A stretch of 64,000 nt of DNA from RGIG995 sp045542115 (GTDB taxonomy: Bacteria; Bacillota; Clostridia; Oscillospirales; UBA644), in NCBI GenBank assembly GCA_045542115.1, contig JAZQKK010000018.1:1-64000 (forward strand). Direction: 5' to 3'. The notes under the pieces were generated by a model, which made no database searches, was not told the origin of the DNA, and saw only the letters and a program-made list of their open reading frames with translations. The position numbers and the translations under genes are program-made. Positions 50,998 to 59,610 of the stretch are shown here, piece by piece; within the stretch, counting starts at the first letter, position 1, and each line of letters begins with the position of its first letter.

Positions 50998-51909
50998 TCA
51001 GTTGCTTTCGGTGAGTGCCTTGGCAAAGGCACGGGGTTCAAAGGATTGCAGATCGTCAATCTGTTCTCCCACGCAGACCAATTTGATGGGAATTCCCGTT
51101 ACGTCCTTGACCGCAAGGGTCACGCCGCCTTTGGCCGTTCCGTCCAACTTGGTCAGAACGATGCCGGTCAGCGGGGCTACGTCGTTGAAATACTTAGCCT
51201 GTTCTACGGCGTTGGAGCCGGTGGTGGCGTCCAGCACCAGAAGAACTTCTTTATCTGCGTCGGGTAATTCCCGATGGATGATTCGCATAATTTTGCTCAA
51301 TTCTTCCATCAGATTTTTCTTATTGTGAAGCCGGCCGGCCGTATCGCAGATAAGCACGTCGATGCCCCGGCTTTCCGCGGCCTTGATTCCGTCGTAGACC
51401 ACGGCGGCGGGGTCGGACCCTTCTGCGTGGCGAACGATCTGTGCCCCGGCCCGGTCGGCCCACACTTCCAACTGTTCGATGGCGGCGGCCCGGAAGGTGT
51501 CGGCGGCGGCAATCAAAACCGATTTACCCTCTTGTTTTAATTTGTTGGCGTATTTGCCGATGGTGGTGGTTTTACCCACCCCGTTGACCCCCACCACGAG
51601 AATCACCGAGGGCTTTGTAGTCAGATGAAGAGTGTGGTCCCCTTCGGTAAATTCCACCAGAATGTCTTCCAGCGTTTGCCGGAGCCGGTCTGGGGAATCA
51701 ATATTTTCCTTTTTCGCCCGTTGGCGGAGGGCGTCGATAATCTTTTCCGTGGTCTCAAATCCCACGTCGGCCAAAATCAGAAGTTCTTCCAATTCCTCCA
51801 ACAGGTCTTCGTCTACCTTGCGGAAGGTGGCAAAAATGCCGTTCAGACCGTCTCCGATGGAGTCTTTGGTCCGTTTCAGTCCGGTTTTGATTTTTTCAAA
51901 AAATCCCAT
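50998..51909 (-). CDS. ftsY: Signal recognition particle receptor FtsY
   Basis: Brings SRP-bound ribosomes to the translocon. The 303-residue NG-domain protein has G-V-N-G-V-G-K-T-T, D-T-F-R-A-A-A-I-E-Q-L, D-T-A-G-R-L-H-N-K and T-K-L-D-G-T-A-K-G-G. The acidic A domain is nearly absent, as usual in Firmicutes. ATG at 51909 is 12 bases after the smc stop; smc-ftsY is a conserved pair. Confidence 0.97.
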   Translation of the reverse strand: MGFFEKIKTGLKRTKDSIGDGLNGIFATFRKVDEDLLEELEELLILADVGFETTEKIIDALRQRAKKENIDSPDRLRQTLEDILVEFTEGDHTLHLTTKPSVILVVGVNGVGKTTTIGKYANKLKQEGKSVLIAAADTFRAAAIEQLEVWADRAGAQIVRHAEGSDPAAVVYDGIKAAESRGIDVLICDTAGRLHNKKNLMEELSKIMRIIHRELPDADKEVLLVLDATTGSNAVEQAKYFNDVAPLTGIVLTKLDGTAKGGVTLAVKDVTGIPIKLVCVGEQIDDLQSFEPRAFAKALTESN

Positions 51910-51921
51910 AGTTTCCGTCCT

Positions 51922-54900
51922 TTATTGTTTGTCCAGGTTCATCCGGCTGACTTCGTCCACGTCAATGGCGATCACCCGGGAAATCCCCTTGTTTACCATC
52001 GTAACGCCGTAGAGTTTATCCGCTTCTTCCATCGTCCCGCGGCGGTGGGTGATGGTGACGAATTGGGTCTTGGCAGACAGGCGGTGGAGATAGGCGGCGT
52101 ACCGGGCCACGTTGATATCGTCCAGCGCCGCTTCGATTTCGTCCAAAAGACAGAAGGGAGACGGTTTGATTTTCAAGATGGCAAAGTACAGAGCGATGGC
52201 GGTAAGGGCCTGCTCGCCCCCGGACAGGGACACCAGGTTTTTGATGATTTTCCCCGGAGGAGCGGCGTAGATTTCCACCCCGGATTCCAGAATGTTGTCC
52301 GGTTCGTCCAGCCGAAGCTTTGCTTCCCCGCCGTTGAACATTTCTTTGAAGGTTTCGGCAAAGGCTTCGTTGATGGTATGTAACTGTTCTTCGAAAATCT
52401 TCGCCATTTCTTCTTCCAGACCGGCAATCATCGTTTCCAGTTCGGCCTTCGCCTTGCTGATATCGTCAAATTGCTCCGCCAACGTATCGTGGCGTTCCTT
52501 GACGGCGGCGTATTCTTCGATGGAGGATACGTCTACGTGTCCCAAGGCCCGAATCATATCTTTCAGTTCCGCGGCGCGCTTCCGGGCGGTGGGAAGGTCG
52601 AAGGAAAGGTTCATTGCGATAACTTCGCTGAGGGTCAGTTCGTATTCGTCCCAGAACCGGGAGAGAATGGCGTTGTTTGCCTCGGTCAACTGGTCGATTT
52701 TGGCCTGCGTCCGTTCCGATTCCCGGGTGAGCCGTTCTCTGGTGTCGTAGATCTCTTTTTGTTCCGCCCGCATCCGGGTCTGTTCCGCTTCCACCTTGCT
52801 CCGTTCTTCGGAAAGGTTTCGGATGGTTTGGGTCAGTTGGGAAGCGGCTTGCAAGAAGGAATTCTTCTTCGCTTCGCCTGCGGCCACGGCGGCGTTGGCA
52901 TCTTCGGTTTTTTTACGGTTTTCCTCCTGTTGCAGACGGGTCTCGTCCCCGGTGCGGCCGCAATCGGCGATCCGTTGGTCCAAAGCTTGGGCCGAGGTTT
53001 TGTTTTGCTCGATATTCTTCTGTTCGGACAGAATTTCCAATTGAATGGCGTGCAACTCTTCGGCAATGGCCTGTTGTTCTTCTTTCAGTTGTGCCAATTT
53101 TTCTTCCACGGTCTTGGCTGACGATTCTCCGGCGGCAATGGCAAGGGTCAATTCTTCCGCCTGCTTTTCCGAATCCTGAATCTGTTGGGTCAGTTCGGCT
53201 TCTCGCTTTTTCAACGCCTCGGTCTGCAACGCCCGTTCTTCCATCGAACGGGTCACATTTGCAATATAAGAGGCGTAACTGTCAAATTCTGCCTGAGCTT
53301 TAATGCGGTTTTGTTGGGCGGCTTCCGACTGGGCGTTGATTTGGGCGATGGTATGTTCCGCTCCGGAAACTTCTTCTTTCATCGAGCGCAGTTCCGCTTC
53401 GGCGGTTTTCAGGGTCTCTTCCTGTTTTGCAATTTCTTCGGTCAACGTTTCGATTTCGTTGCGGCGGGTCAAAATACCGGTGTTTTTGGACAAGCTACCC
53501 CCCGTCAGCGAACCGCCGGCGTTGACGACCTGGCCGTCCAAGGTCACGATACGGAAGGTCCGGTCGTGACGCCGGGAGATGGCAAGGGCGGAATCAATGT
53601 CTTCCGCAATGGCGGTGCGGCCTAACAGAAAGACCATCACCGAATCGTATTTGGAATCGTATTCAATCAGATCACAGCCCAATCCCACGTATCCTTCTTC
53701 GTTTTCCAGACCTTTGACCGCAAGGCGATTGCCTTTGACGGTGGTCCGGGGAAGGAAGGTGGCGCGGCCGGCGTGTTTGTTTTTCAGCATCAGCATCGCG
53801 GCTTTTGCACATTGCTCGTCGTCGGTGATGACGTTCTGAATGGCGGCCCCCAGGGCAATTTCCACGGCGGCGGCGTATTTGGGGTCTACGGTGATGACCG
53901 AGGCCACCGTCGCCATTTCTCCTTTCAGGATGCCCCGTTGGGATTCCTGCATTACGGTCCGCACGGCAAAGTTGAAGCCTTCAAAATGCTTTTCCATATC
54001 GGACAGAAGTCCTAAACGGCTCTGCTTTTGAGAAAGAGCAATGCGCAATTGCTGTAACGCGGCGTCTTTTTTCTCCAACTGATTTTTGCGGTTTTCAAAC
54101 CGGAGCCGATAGCCTTCCAGCCGGTTTTTGTTGTCGTTAATAATGGAAGTGAACTTGTCTACTTCGTTCTTGGATTCTTTTTGGGCCTTTTTTAGGGATT
54201 CTAATTTTTCTTCTCCGTCCTTGTCGTCCAGAGCGATGTCTTCCAATTTTGCCCGTACGTCGGTCAGAGACTGTTCCGCCGAAGCGGTTTGAATCCGCAA
54301 TGCGGTCAGGTCCGCTCCCAATTGAGCGGTTTGACGGGCGGTCTGTCCGGCTTGGGCGTCAAAATCTTCTTCGGTCTTTTTGGAGTCGTCCCTCCGGGCG
54401 GCGACGGTACGAATCTTTTCTTCCAATTCCCGTACGGTTTCTTCCCCGGCGGCGACGGTGTCAAGGGTCCGTTGCTTTTCTTCCAGCAAAACGGTCCGCA
54501 TCGCGTCGGACTGTTCGTCTTCCCGGCGCAGACGCTGACGTTCTTCTTCCAAGTGCGCCAAGTCGTTTTTTAAGACCAAGATCTCGGCATCTGCGGCAGC
54601 CGCGGCGGCTTCGGTCTCGGATTTGAGCCGATGCTGTTCGTCCATCTGCTCGCTTAATTCGCGAATCCTTTGATTTTGTTCTTCTTCCTTGGCTTCCGCC
54701 CGGGTGAAATATTCCGCGGAGGCTTCCAGTTGGTCGTCAAAGGTCTTTTTGACTTCGACGGCCTTGCCCAATTCTTCACTGTATTTTTCCGATTGTTTTT
54801 GCCAGACGAAGAGTTCCAGGTCTTTTTTCTCGCTACTGTAATCTAAGAATTTCCGAGCGTTTTTGGATTTGTGTTCCAAAGAGGGGAGACGGTCGGCAAG

Positions 54901-55527
54901 TTCGGTGATGATATCTCCTACCCGAACCAGATTTTCTTCCGCCTGCCGGAGCTTGCGGGCGCTTTCTTCTTTTTTAAATTTCAGACCGGCGATTCCGGCG
55001 GCTTCTTCAAATAAAAAGCGGCGGTCGGCGGGTTTTGCCTTGATGATTTCGGTAATCATCCCCTGGCCGATGACCGAATAACCATCCCGTCCCAGCCCCG
55101 TATCCCGGAACAGTTCCCGGATGTCCCGGAGACGAACCGGGGCTCGGTTCAGAAGATATTCACTGTCTCCCGAGCGATAAAAACGGCGGGTGACGACGAT
55201 TTCCGCATAGTCAATGTCAAACATACGGTCCGCGTTATCCAAAACGATGGACACTTCCGCGTACCCCATCGGTTTGCGTTCTTTGGTTCCGTTGAAAATG
55301 ACGTCTTCCATTTTGGCTCCCCGCAGAGTCTTGGTTGACGTTTCCCCCAAGACCCAGCGCAGAGCGTCGGCAATATTGCTTTTTCCGCTTCCGTTGGGGC
55401 CGACGATGGCGGTGATCCCTTCGCGGAATTCGATTACGGTTTTGTCCGGAAAGGATTTAAATCCCTGCAATTCCAGACGGCGCAGGCGATTTTCGGGGAT
55501 GATTCCGGCAATGGTTTCGTTCGACAA
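51922..55527 (-). CDS. smc: Chromosome segregation protein SMC
   Basis: Condensin ATPase that compacts and resolves chromosomes, working with ScpA and ScpB (not in the window). The 1201 residues include the head start F-K-S-F-P-D-K-T, Walker A GPNGSGKSN, long coiled coils (about 170-510 and 680-1020), the hinge (about 515-665; G-Y-V-G-L-G, G-G-S-L-T-G-G), signature LSGGEQALTA and Walker B F-C-L-L-D-E-I-E-A-A-L-D-D. The start is TTG at 55527, 7 bases after AGAGGGA; no ATG fits before the conserved R-L-R-R-L-E-L-Q-G-F-K-S-F. It is the first gene of the eight-gene run. A -10 TATAAT is seen at 55556-55551 on the minus strand, but no clear -35. Confidence 0.96.
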   Translation of the reverse strand: MSNETIAGIIPENRLRRLELQGFKSFPDKTVIEFREGITAIVGPNGSGKSNIADALRWVLGETSTKTLRGAKMEDVIFNGTKERKPMGYAEVSIVLDNADRMFDIDYAEIVVTRRFYRSGDSEYLLNRAPVRLRDIRELFRDTGLGRDGYSVIGQGMITEIIKAKPADRRFLFEEAAGIAGLKFKKEESARKLRQAEENLVRVGDIITELADRLPSLEHKSKNARKFLDYSSEKKDLELFVWQKQSEKYSEELGKAVEVKKTFDDQLEASAEYFTRAEAKEEEQNQRIRELSEQMDEQHRLKSETEAAAAAADAEILVLKNDLAHLEEERQRLRREDEQSDAMRTVLLEEKQRTLDTVAAGEETVRELEEKIRTVAARRDDSKKTEEDFDAQAGQTARQTAQLGADLTALRIQTASAEQSLTDVRAKLEDIALDDKDGEEKLESLKKAQKESKNEVDKFTSIINDNKNRLEGYRLRFENRKNQLEKKDAALQQLRIALSQKQSRLGLLSDMEKHFEGFNFAVRTVMQESQRGILKGEMATVASVITVDPKYAAAVEIALGAAIQNVITDDEQCAKAAMLMLKNKHAGRATFLPRTTVKGNRLAVKGLENEEGYVGLGCDLIEYDSKYDSVMVFLLGRTAIAEDIDSALAISRRHDRTFRIVTLDGQVVNAGGSLTGGSLSKNTGILTRRNEIETLTEEIAKQEETLKTAEAELRSMKEEVSGAEHTIAQINAQSEAAQQNRIKAQAEFDSYASYIANVTRSMEERALQTEALKKREAELTQQIQDSEKQAEELTLAIAAGESSAKTVEEKLAQLKEEQQAIAEELHAIQLEILSEQKNIEQNKTSAQALDQRIADCGRTGDETRLQQEENRKKTEDANAAVAAGEAKKNSFLQAASQLTQTIRNLSEERSKVEAEQTRMRAEQKEIYDTRERLTRESERTQAKIDQLTEANNAILSRFWDEYELTLSEVIAMNLSFDLPTARKRAAELKDMIRALGHVDVSSIEEYAAVKERHDTLAEQFDDISKAKAELETMIAGLEEEMAKIFEEQLHTINEAFAETFKEMFNGGEAKLRLDEPDNILESGVEIYAAPPGKIIKNLVSLSGGEQALTAIALYFAILKIKPSPFCLLDEIEAALDDINVARYAAYLHRLSAKTQFVTITHRRGTMEEADKLYGVTMVNKGISRVIAIDVDEVSRMNLDKQ

Positions 55528-55644
55528 GATGGTTCCCTCTTCTTTAATAAATTATACTTAAATATAATAACATATTTTTACGGCTTTTTCAACCCCTCTT
55601 TTCCCGCCGCTTCCGACAAATTTATGAATTTTTTGTTAAGTGTA

Positions 55645-55673
55645 TTGCATTTCGCGTTTTTTTCTGCTATAAT
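55645..55673 (+). promoter_or_regulatory. sigA-type promoter of rpmB
   Basis: TTGCAT (55645-55650), 17-bp spacer, TATAAT (55668-55673), extended -10 TGC. Confidence 0.87.
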
Positions 55674-55715
55674 AATCCGTGCTGAATGAAGAAAACACGC
55701 TTGGAGGTGGAAAGA

Positions 55716-55904
55716 ATGGCAAAATGTGATTACTGTGGCAAGGATGTCGCTTTCGGCATCAAGGTTTCTCACTCCCACAGACGTTCCAATCGCACTTGGA
55801 AACCCAACGTCAGACGTGTCAAGGCTGTTGTCAACGGTCAGGTGAAACACGTTCACGCTTGCACTGCCTGCCTGCGTTCCGGTAAGGTCCAGAGAGCGGT
55901 CTGA
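55716..55904 (+). CDS. rpmB: 50S ribosomal protein L28
   Basis: A 62-residue L28 of the zinc-binding kind: C-D-Y-C-G-K near the start and A-C-T-A-C-L near the end give four cysteines. The middle has H-S-H-R-R-S-N-R-T-W-K-P-N. ATG at 55716 follows GGAGG. It is alone in its transcript, with a strong promoter. Confidence 0.97.
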   Translation: MAKCDYCGKDVAFGIKVSHSHRRSNRTWKPNVRRVKAVVNGQVKHVHACTACLRSGKVQRAV

Positions 55905-55997
55905 TTAAGTGAACAACCGAAACAGAGCATAACGGCACAGAGGAGCGGAGCAGTCCCTCCGCTGTGCTGTCTTGTTTTTCGGAACAAAGAAACGGAG

Positions 55998-56031
55998 GTT
56001 TTGCAAAGAGTGACTTTGCAAGACCTTTTTT
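55998..56031 (+). terminator. Terminator after rpmB
   Basis: TTGCAAAG (56001-56008) with CTTTGCAA (56014-56021), extended by GGT/ACC, then TTTTTT. An additional hairpin with GCACAG/CTGTGC arms lies at about 55945-55972. Confidence 0.78.
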
Positions 56032-56052
56032 ATTTACATTAAAGGAGAAGGT

Positions 56053-56745
56053 ATGGCAGGTCCCAAATTTTATGCGGTCCGGGTGGGGGTGACCCCCGGA
56101 ATCTACAAGACCTGGGCGGAATGTGAGCCGATGATCCACGGGGTCAAGGGTGCGAAATACAAATCCTTTCCAACGCTGGAACAAGCGGAAGACTATTTAA
56201 ATTCCGCAGACGGCCCGGCGGTGGCGTTGACGGAAGACTCTTCTTCGGAGGAATCGTCTCCCCGTCCCCGGAAAAAGAAGCCGGAAACGCAAAAAACTGA
56301 CGACGCCCCCTATCTGGTGCCGGCGGGGATGCTTGTTGCCTTTGTGGACGGAAGCTTTGACGCCAGAACCGGCCGGTACGGCTATGGATGCGTTCTTTTG
56401 ACCGACGACGGCCGGGAGATTTGTGAAAACGGATGGGGAGACCATCCGGAAGCAGTGTCTGCCCGAAACGTGGCCGGAGAATTGCGGGCAACGATGGTGG
56501 CCCTTCGCCGGGCGGAAGAAATGGGGTACGGACAGATACGCATTTGTCACGATTACAATGGCATTTCCGCTTGGTTCGAGGGTCGGTGGAAGGCAAATTC
56601 CTTTGTTGCAAAAGAGTACGTTGCTGCCACGGAGGCTTACCGGGGCGTGTTGAAAGTAACCTTTGAAAAAATCGCCGCCCATACTGGCGTAAAATACAAC
56701 GAAATGGCGGACCGCCTGGCAAAAGACGCCTTGGGAATCGAATAG
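56053..56745 (+). CDS. rnhA: Ribonuclease HI with N-terminal hybrid-binding (viroplasmin) domain
   Basis: Cuts RNA in RNA-DNA hybrids. The 230-residue protein has an N-terminal hybrid-binding domain (1-50; K-F-Y-A-V-R-V-G, K-G-A-K-Y-K-S-F-P), a charged linker (60-88) and an RNase H domain (about 92-228) with acidic residues in F-V-D-G-S, G-E-L-R-A, C-H-D-Y-N-G and M-A-D-R-L-A-K. This layout is like eukaryotic RNase H1 and is common in Clostridia. ATG at 56053 follows AAAGGAG. The next gene starts 15 bases later. Confidence 0.95.
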   Translation: MAGPKFYAVRVGVTPGIYKTWAECEPMIHGVKGAKYKSFPTLEQAEDYLNSADGPAVALTEDSSSEESSPRPRKKKPETQKTDDAPYLVPAGMLVAFVDGSFDARTGRYGYGCVLLTDDGREICENGWGDHPEAVSARNVAGELRATMVALRRAEEMGYGQIRICHDYNGISAWFEGRWKANSFVAKEYVAATEAYRGVLKVTFEKIAAHTGVKYNEMADRLAKDALGIE

Positions 56746-56760
56746 AAAGAAGTTGTTAAA

Positions 56761-57699
56761 ATGATGAAAAAGATGGATATGCATATACACACTTACGGCG
56801 ATATTCCCATCTGCCAAATGGTGGATTATATGAAGGAAATGATGGCAGTCCGAGGGTATTGCGGTCTTGGGTTTATGGCTTGTTTACATTCCTCTTCCGG
56901 GTTTCATTACGATTCCAATGAGGTTTCGTTGGAATTGAAACGGCGTATTCCGGGTTCTTACGCTTTTGCGGCTCTGGACCACGGGAAGGATTTTATTGAG
57001 CAGGCAAAAACATTTATGGAACAAGGGTTTGACGGAATTAAACTGCTGGAAGGGAAGCCGGCGCAATACCGATTTTGGGGAACGGGTTACGAAGGGCCCC
57101 GGATGGACGAGTTTTTCGCTTACGCGGAGCAACAGCAGATCCCCTTGGTAATTCACAACAATGACCCCCGTGGGAATTGGGATAAAAACGCCCCAAACCG
57201 GGCCAGGTTGGAGGAAAAGGGGTGGTTTTACGGAAACGGAGACCTTCCCAGCCAGGAAGAGTTTTTCGTTATGTTGGAAAATGTCTTTTTGAAACATCCT
57301 AATTTGCGGGCGGCGATTTCCCATATGGGGTTCTATTACGATGATCTTCCCCGGGCAGCAAAATGGCTGGATCTTTGTCCGAATCTCTACTATGATTTGA
57401 CCCCCGCAGTGGAAGTCTTTCTGGAACTTTCCTTGACGCCGGAAGAAACGCGGGCTTTTTTCCGCAAGTACCGGAACCGGATGTTTGTGGGAACGGATAC
57501 TTCCGTGGATTGGGCTCCCGGTTCCCGCGTCCGGGAATTTAACGACCAGAAGGTTCGGATGATGGAAGTCTTTTTTGAGGGGAATGCGCCGGAGGTCGTG
57601 GCCGGAAAATATCCCGTGGTTCCGATGCTTCTGGAAAAGGATATCGTGGAAGATATTTATTATACCAACGCTCTTCGTTTTCTGAAAAAGGATTTATGA
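56761..57699 (+). CDS. Amidohydrolase-family metal-dependent hydrolase
   Basis: A 312-residue TIM-barrel protein of the amidohydrolase-2 group. Metal ligands are recognisable: H-x-H in DMHIHTYGD (8 and 10), the lysine in G-I-K-L-L-E-G, His in L-V-I-H-N-N-D, His in A-I-S-H-M-G-F and Asp in V-G-T-D-T-S-V-D. Family members are decarboxylases or lactonases; the substrate here cannot be told. ATG at 56761 (or the next codon) has only a weak AGAAAG upstream. It follows rnhA closely and may be read from its transcript. Confidence 0.85.
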   Translation: MMKKMDMHIHTYGDIPICQMVDYMKEMMAVRGYCGLGFMACLHSSSGFHYDSNEVSLELKRRIPGSYAFAALDHGKDFIEQAKTFMEQGFDGIKLLEGKPAQYRFWGTGYEGPRMDEFFAYAEQQQIPLVIHNNDPRGNWDKNAPNRARLEEKGWFYGNGDLPSQEEFFVMLENVFLKHPNLRAAISHMGFYYDDLPRAAKWLDLCPNLYYDLTPAVEVFLELSLTPEETRAFFRKYRNRMFVGTDTSVDWAPGSRVREFNDQKVRMMEVFFEGNAPEVVAGKYPVVPMLLEKDIVEDIYYTNALRFLKKDL

Positions 57700-57711
57700 C
57701 CGAAAAGAAGA

Positions 57712-57738
57712 ACCGGCCGAAGGATTCGTTCGGCCGGT
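57712..57738. terminator. Hairpin between convergent amidohydrolase and ECF genes
   Basis: ACCGGCCGAA (57712-57721) with TTCGGCCGGT (57729-57738). The minus strand has TTCTTCTTTT after the stem; the plus side has a poor T run. Confidence 0.78.
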
Positions 57739-57743
57739 CGTGT

Positions 57744-58283
57744 TTATTTTGCACGGTATTTTTTATCTGTTTGTTGAATCAAAACCATCAGGGAGGGGAT
57801 CAAAATCAGTTGAAGTATGATTCCGGGCAGTGCTTTTGCAAAGCCGTTGACCCAGAAGACGGAGAGGGAAAAAGGATGCTCCGTAAAACCTAAAAGCACG
57901 GTTTGGGCGAGTCCCCACAAAAGGCGTCCTCCCATCATCGCAGGAAGGAGACTTCCGTAGACGGCGAGAAGATTTTTCCGACGGAACAGCGCGTAGAACA
58001 GGCCGACGAGAAGACCGTAACTGCACAGTTCCACCGCCATTGCAAGGGCGTTGGGGTATAGGGTCGGCATCCCGAAGCAGACCGACCGAAGAAGCGGAAG
58101 AATCAGTCCTACGGTCCCTCCGTATTTCCAGCCGCAAATAAGACCGCACAAAAATACCGGAAGGTGCATTGGTAAAAGCATATTGCCGATTCCCCGGATC
58201 TGTCCTGTCAAAAAAGGCAAAACCAATCCAATCGACAAAAACATCGCTGCTAAAACTAAACGTTGCAAACGCTTGTTTTTCAC
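57744..58283 (-). CDS. ECF transporter substrate-binding (S) component
   Basis: A 179-residue membrane protein with about six helices, the substrate-capturing part of an energy-coupling-factor vitamin transporter. The segment N-M-L-L-P-M-H-L-P-V-F-L-C-G-L-I-C-G is typical of a common clostridial S-component family whose vitamin is not firmly known. No EcfA or EcfT genes lie nearby, so it must share a common energising module (group II ECF). The GTG at 58283 follows GGAGG by about 8 bases. Being alone, it may have its own regulation, but no riboswitch was seen upstream. Confidence 0.85.
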   Translation of the reverse strand: MKNKRLQRLVLAAMFLSIGLVLPFLTGQIRGIGNMLLPMHLPVFLCGLICGWKYGGTVGLILPLLRSVCFGMPTLYPNALAMAVELCSYGLLVGLFYALFRRKNLLAVYGSLLPAMMGGRLLWGLAQTVLLGFTEHPFSLSVFWVNGFAKALPGIILQLILIPSLMVLIQQTDKKYRAK

Positions 58284-58351
58284 TGCCCTTCCTCCTTGTG
58301 CGCTGATTTTGATTTATTATACCACATTTTTTCTCTTTCGTCAATAAGAAT

Positions 58352-58380
58352 CTCCCCTCAATCTTAAAGACTGAGGGGAG
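58352..58380 (-). terminator. Terminator of the 58389 lipoprotein gene
   Basis: CTCCCCTCA (58352-58360) with TGAGGGGAG (58372-58380), with extra pairing in the loop; ATTCTTATT follows on the minus strand. Confidence 0.8.
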
Positions 58381-58388
58381 ACGTTTTA

Positions 58389-59504
58389 TTACTGATAATT
58401 CTTGTTCAAGGGATGGACCTTATAGAACTCTCTGCCTTCCAAAGCGATGTTGTGTGTTTCCGGAACCAGTTTTTTCACCTTCCCGGAAGAGGGCACCATC
58501 TTAACGATGCGAATTTCACCGCAAGACCAGTCGTTGGTGTGTTCGCCTGAGCCGGCAACGGTCATAACCATCGTCTTGTCGGGGTAGTAGGCAATGCCTT
58601 TGATGGTTGTGTCGTTGTAATAAGTGGGGGCGCCTTTCAGGGAGAGGTCGTCGGGGTCGGTGGCGTCGAAGATGTAGTTCTTATAACTGTTGGCAACCCA
58701 GTATTTTCCGGGTTCCCCGTAGATGGGAGACAGAACGTGTCCGTCGTTGTCTTTTTCAAATTTTGCTTCAATTCCGTTCAAGCGGACTAATTTTGCGTTG
58801 GCCGTCCCCTCGTTAATCACCTGGCAAGCGTAAACTTCGTCGAAGTCCAGGCACCACAGCCATTCGTTTTCGGGGTCCCACATAACGCCGTGTCCGTGGG
58901 GCGAGGGAATGGTGCTGGAGGGTTTTGTTTCTCCGGCAGACAGGGGAACGTAGTAGATCTTCCCGTCGTCGGAAGACCCTGCTATGACTACGTCACCGTT
59001 GGGCATCAGTTCCACGGAGTGGAAGTTCCCGACTCTGGGTGCCCATTCCCACAGGACGGTTCTTGCTTTGTAATCGATAATGCCGGCCCAGCCGGAGGAA
59101 GAGCAGGCTACAATGACGTCTTTTTTGTAATATTCGGAATAGCGGAGTTTTGCAGCGTCAATGCCGGCTCCGGGATTGCCCTTGCACGCGTCATCCTTGT
59201 CCGAATCCCATTCCCACACGATGCAATCTTCCAGGTCGGAAAAATCGTCTTCGGTGGACAGAGCAAGGTCGATAATGATAATGGAATGATTTTCAATGTC
59301 GGTGGCCAAGAAGATGTGGTCTTCGTCTTCGTCCCAGCCGCCCAAATCTTCTTCGTCGCTGTTCTGTTTTTCCGAGCTTTCGGAGTTGGAAGCAACGTCA
59401 GAGTTTTCTCCGCCCTGGGTGTTATCGCCGGTAGTTTCGCCGCAGGCAACCAGAGCGGTGACCATCATCAAGCAGAGCAGTAACGCCAGAAATTTCTTTA
59501 ACAT
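58389..59504 (-). CDS. Lipoprotein with a beta-propeller-like domain (DUF6528-like)
   Basis: A 371-residue lipoprotein: signal peptide with lipobox L-V-A-C (Cys21), an acidic Ser/Asn-rich linker (24-58), then repeated strands that look like a beta-propeller (H-I-F-L-A-T-D-I-E-N-H-S-I-I-I-I-D-L, V-E-L-M-P-N-G-D-V-V-I-A-G-S, G-V-M-W-D-P-E-N-E-W-L-W-C-L-D). It may bind carbohydrates or proteins at the surface. I recall this as the DUF6528 family but with limited certainty. ATG at 59504 follows AGAGGAG. Monocistronic, with its own promoter and terminator. Confidence 0.75.
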   Translation of the reverse strand: MLKKFLALLLCLMMVTALVACGETTGDNTQGGENSDVASNSESSEKQNSDEEDLGGWDEDEDHIFLATDIENHSIIIIDLALSTEDDFSDLEDCIVWEWDSDKDDACKGNPGAGIDAAKLRYSEYYKKDVIVACSSSGWAGIIDYKARTVLWEWAPRVGNFHSVELMPNGDVVIAGSSDDGKIYYVPLSAGETKPSSTIPSPHGHGVMWDPENEWLWCLDFDEVYACQVINEGTANAKLVRLNGIEAKFEKDNDGHVLSPIYGEPGKYWVANSYKNYIFDATDPDDLSLKGAPTYYNDTTIKGIAYYPDKTMVMTVAGSGEHTNDWSCGEIRIVKMVPSSGKVKKLVPETHNIALEGREFYKVHPLNKNYQ

Positions 59505-59537
59505 ATTTTTTCTCCTCTTTTGATTAGATTGTAATTC

Positions 59538-59566
59538 ATTGTAACATATTTGCCTTTGTAAGTTAA
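59538..59566 (-). promoter_or_regulatory. Promoter of the 58389 lipoprotein gene
   Basis: Minus strand TTAACT (59566-59561), 17-bp spacer, TACAAT (59543-59538), extended -10 TGT. Confidence 0.7.
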
Positions 59567-59610
59567 GAGGTGTTCTCAAAAGAACCTCCGTTTTTTTGCG
59601 AAAGTAGGCT

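Noticed and set aside
59567..59597. Hairpin with seven T on the plus strand near 59590 as a terminator
   Set aside because: No plus-strand gene ends there, the stem has a bulge, and for the minus-strand carboxypeptidase gene the T run is on the wrong side.
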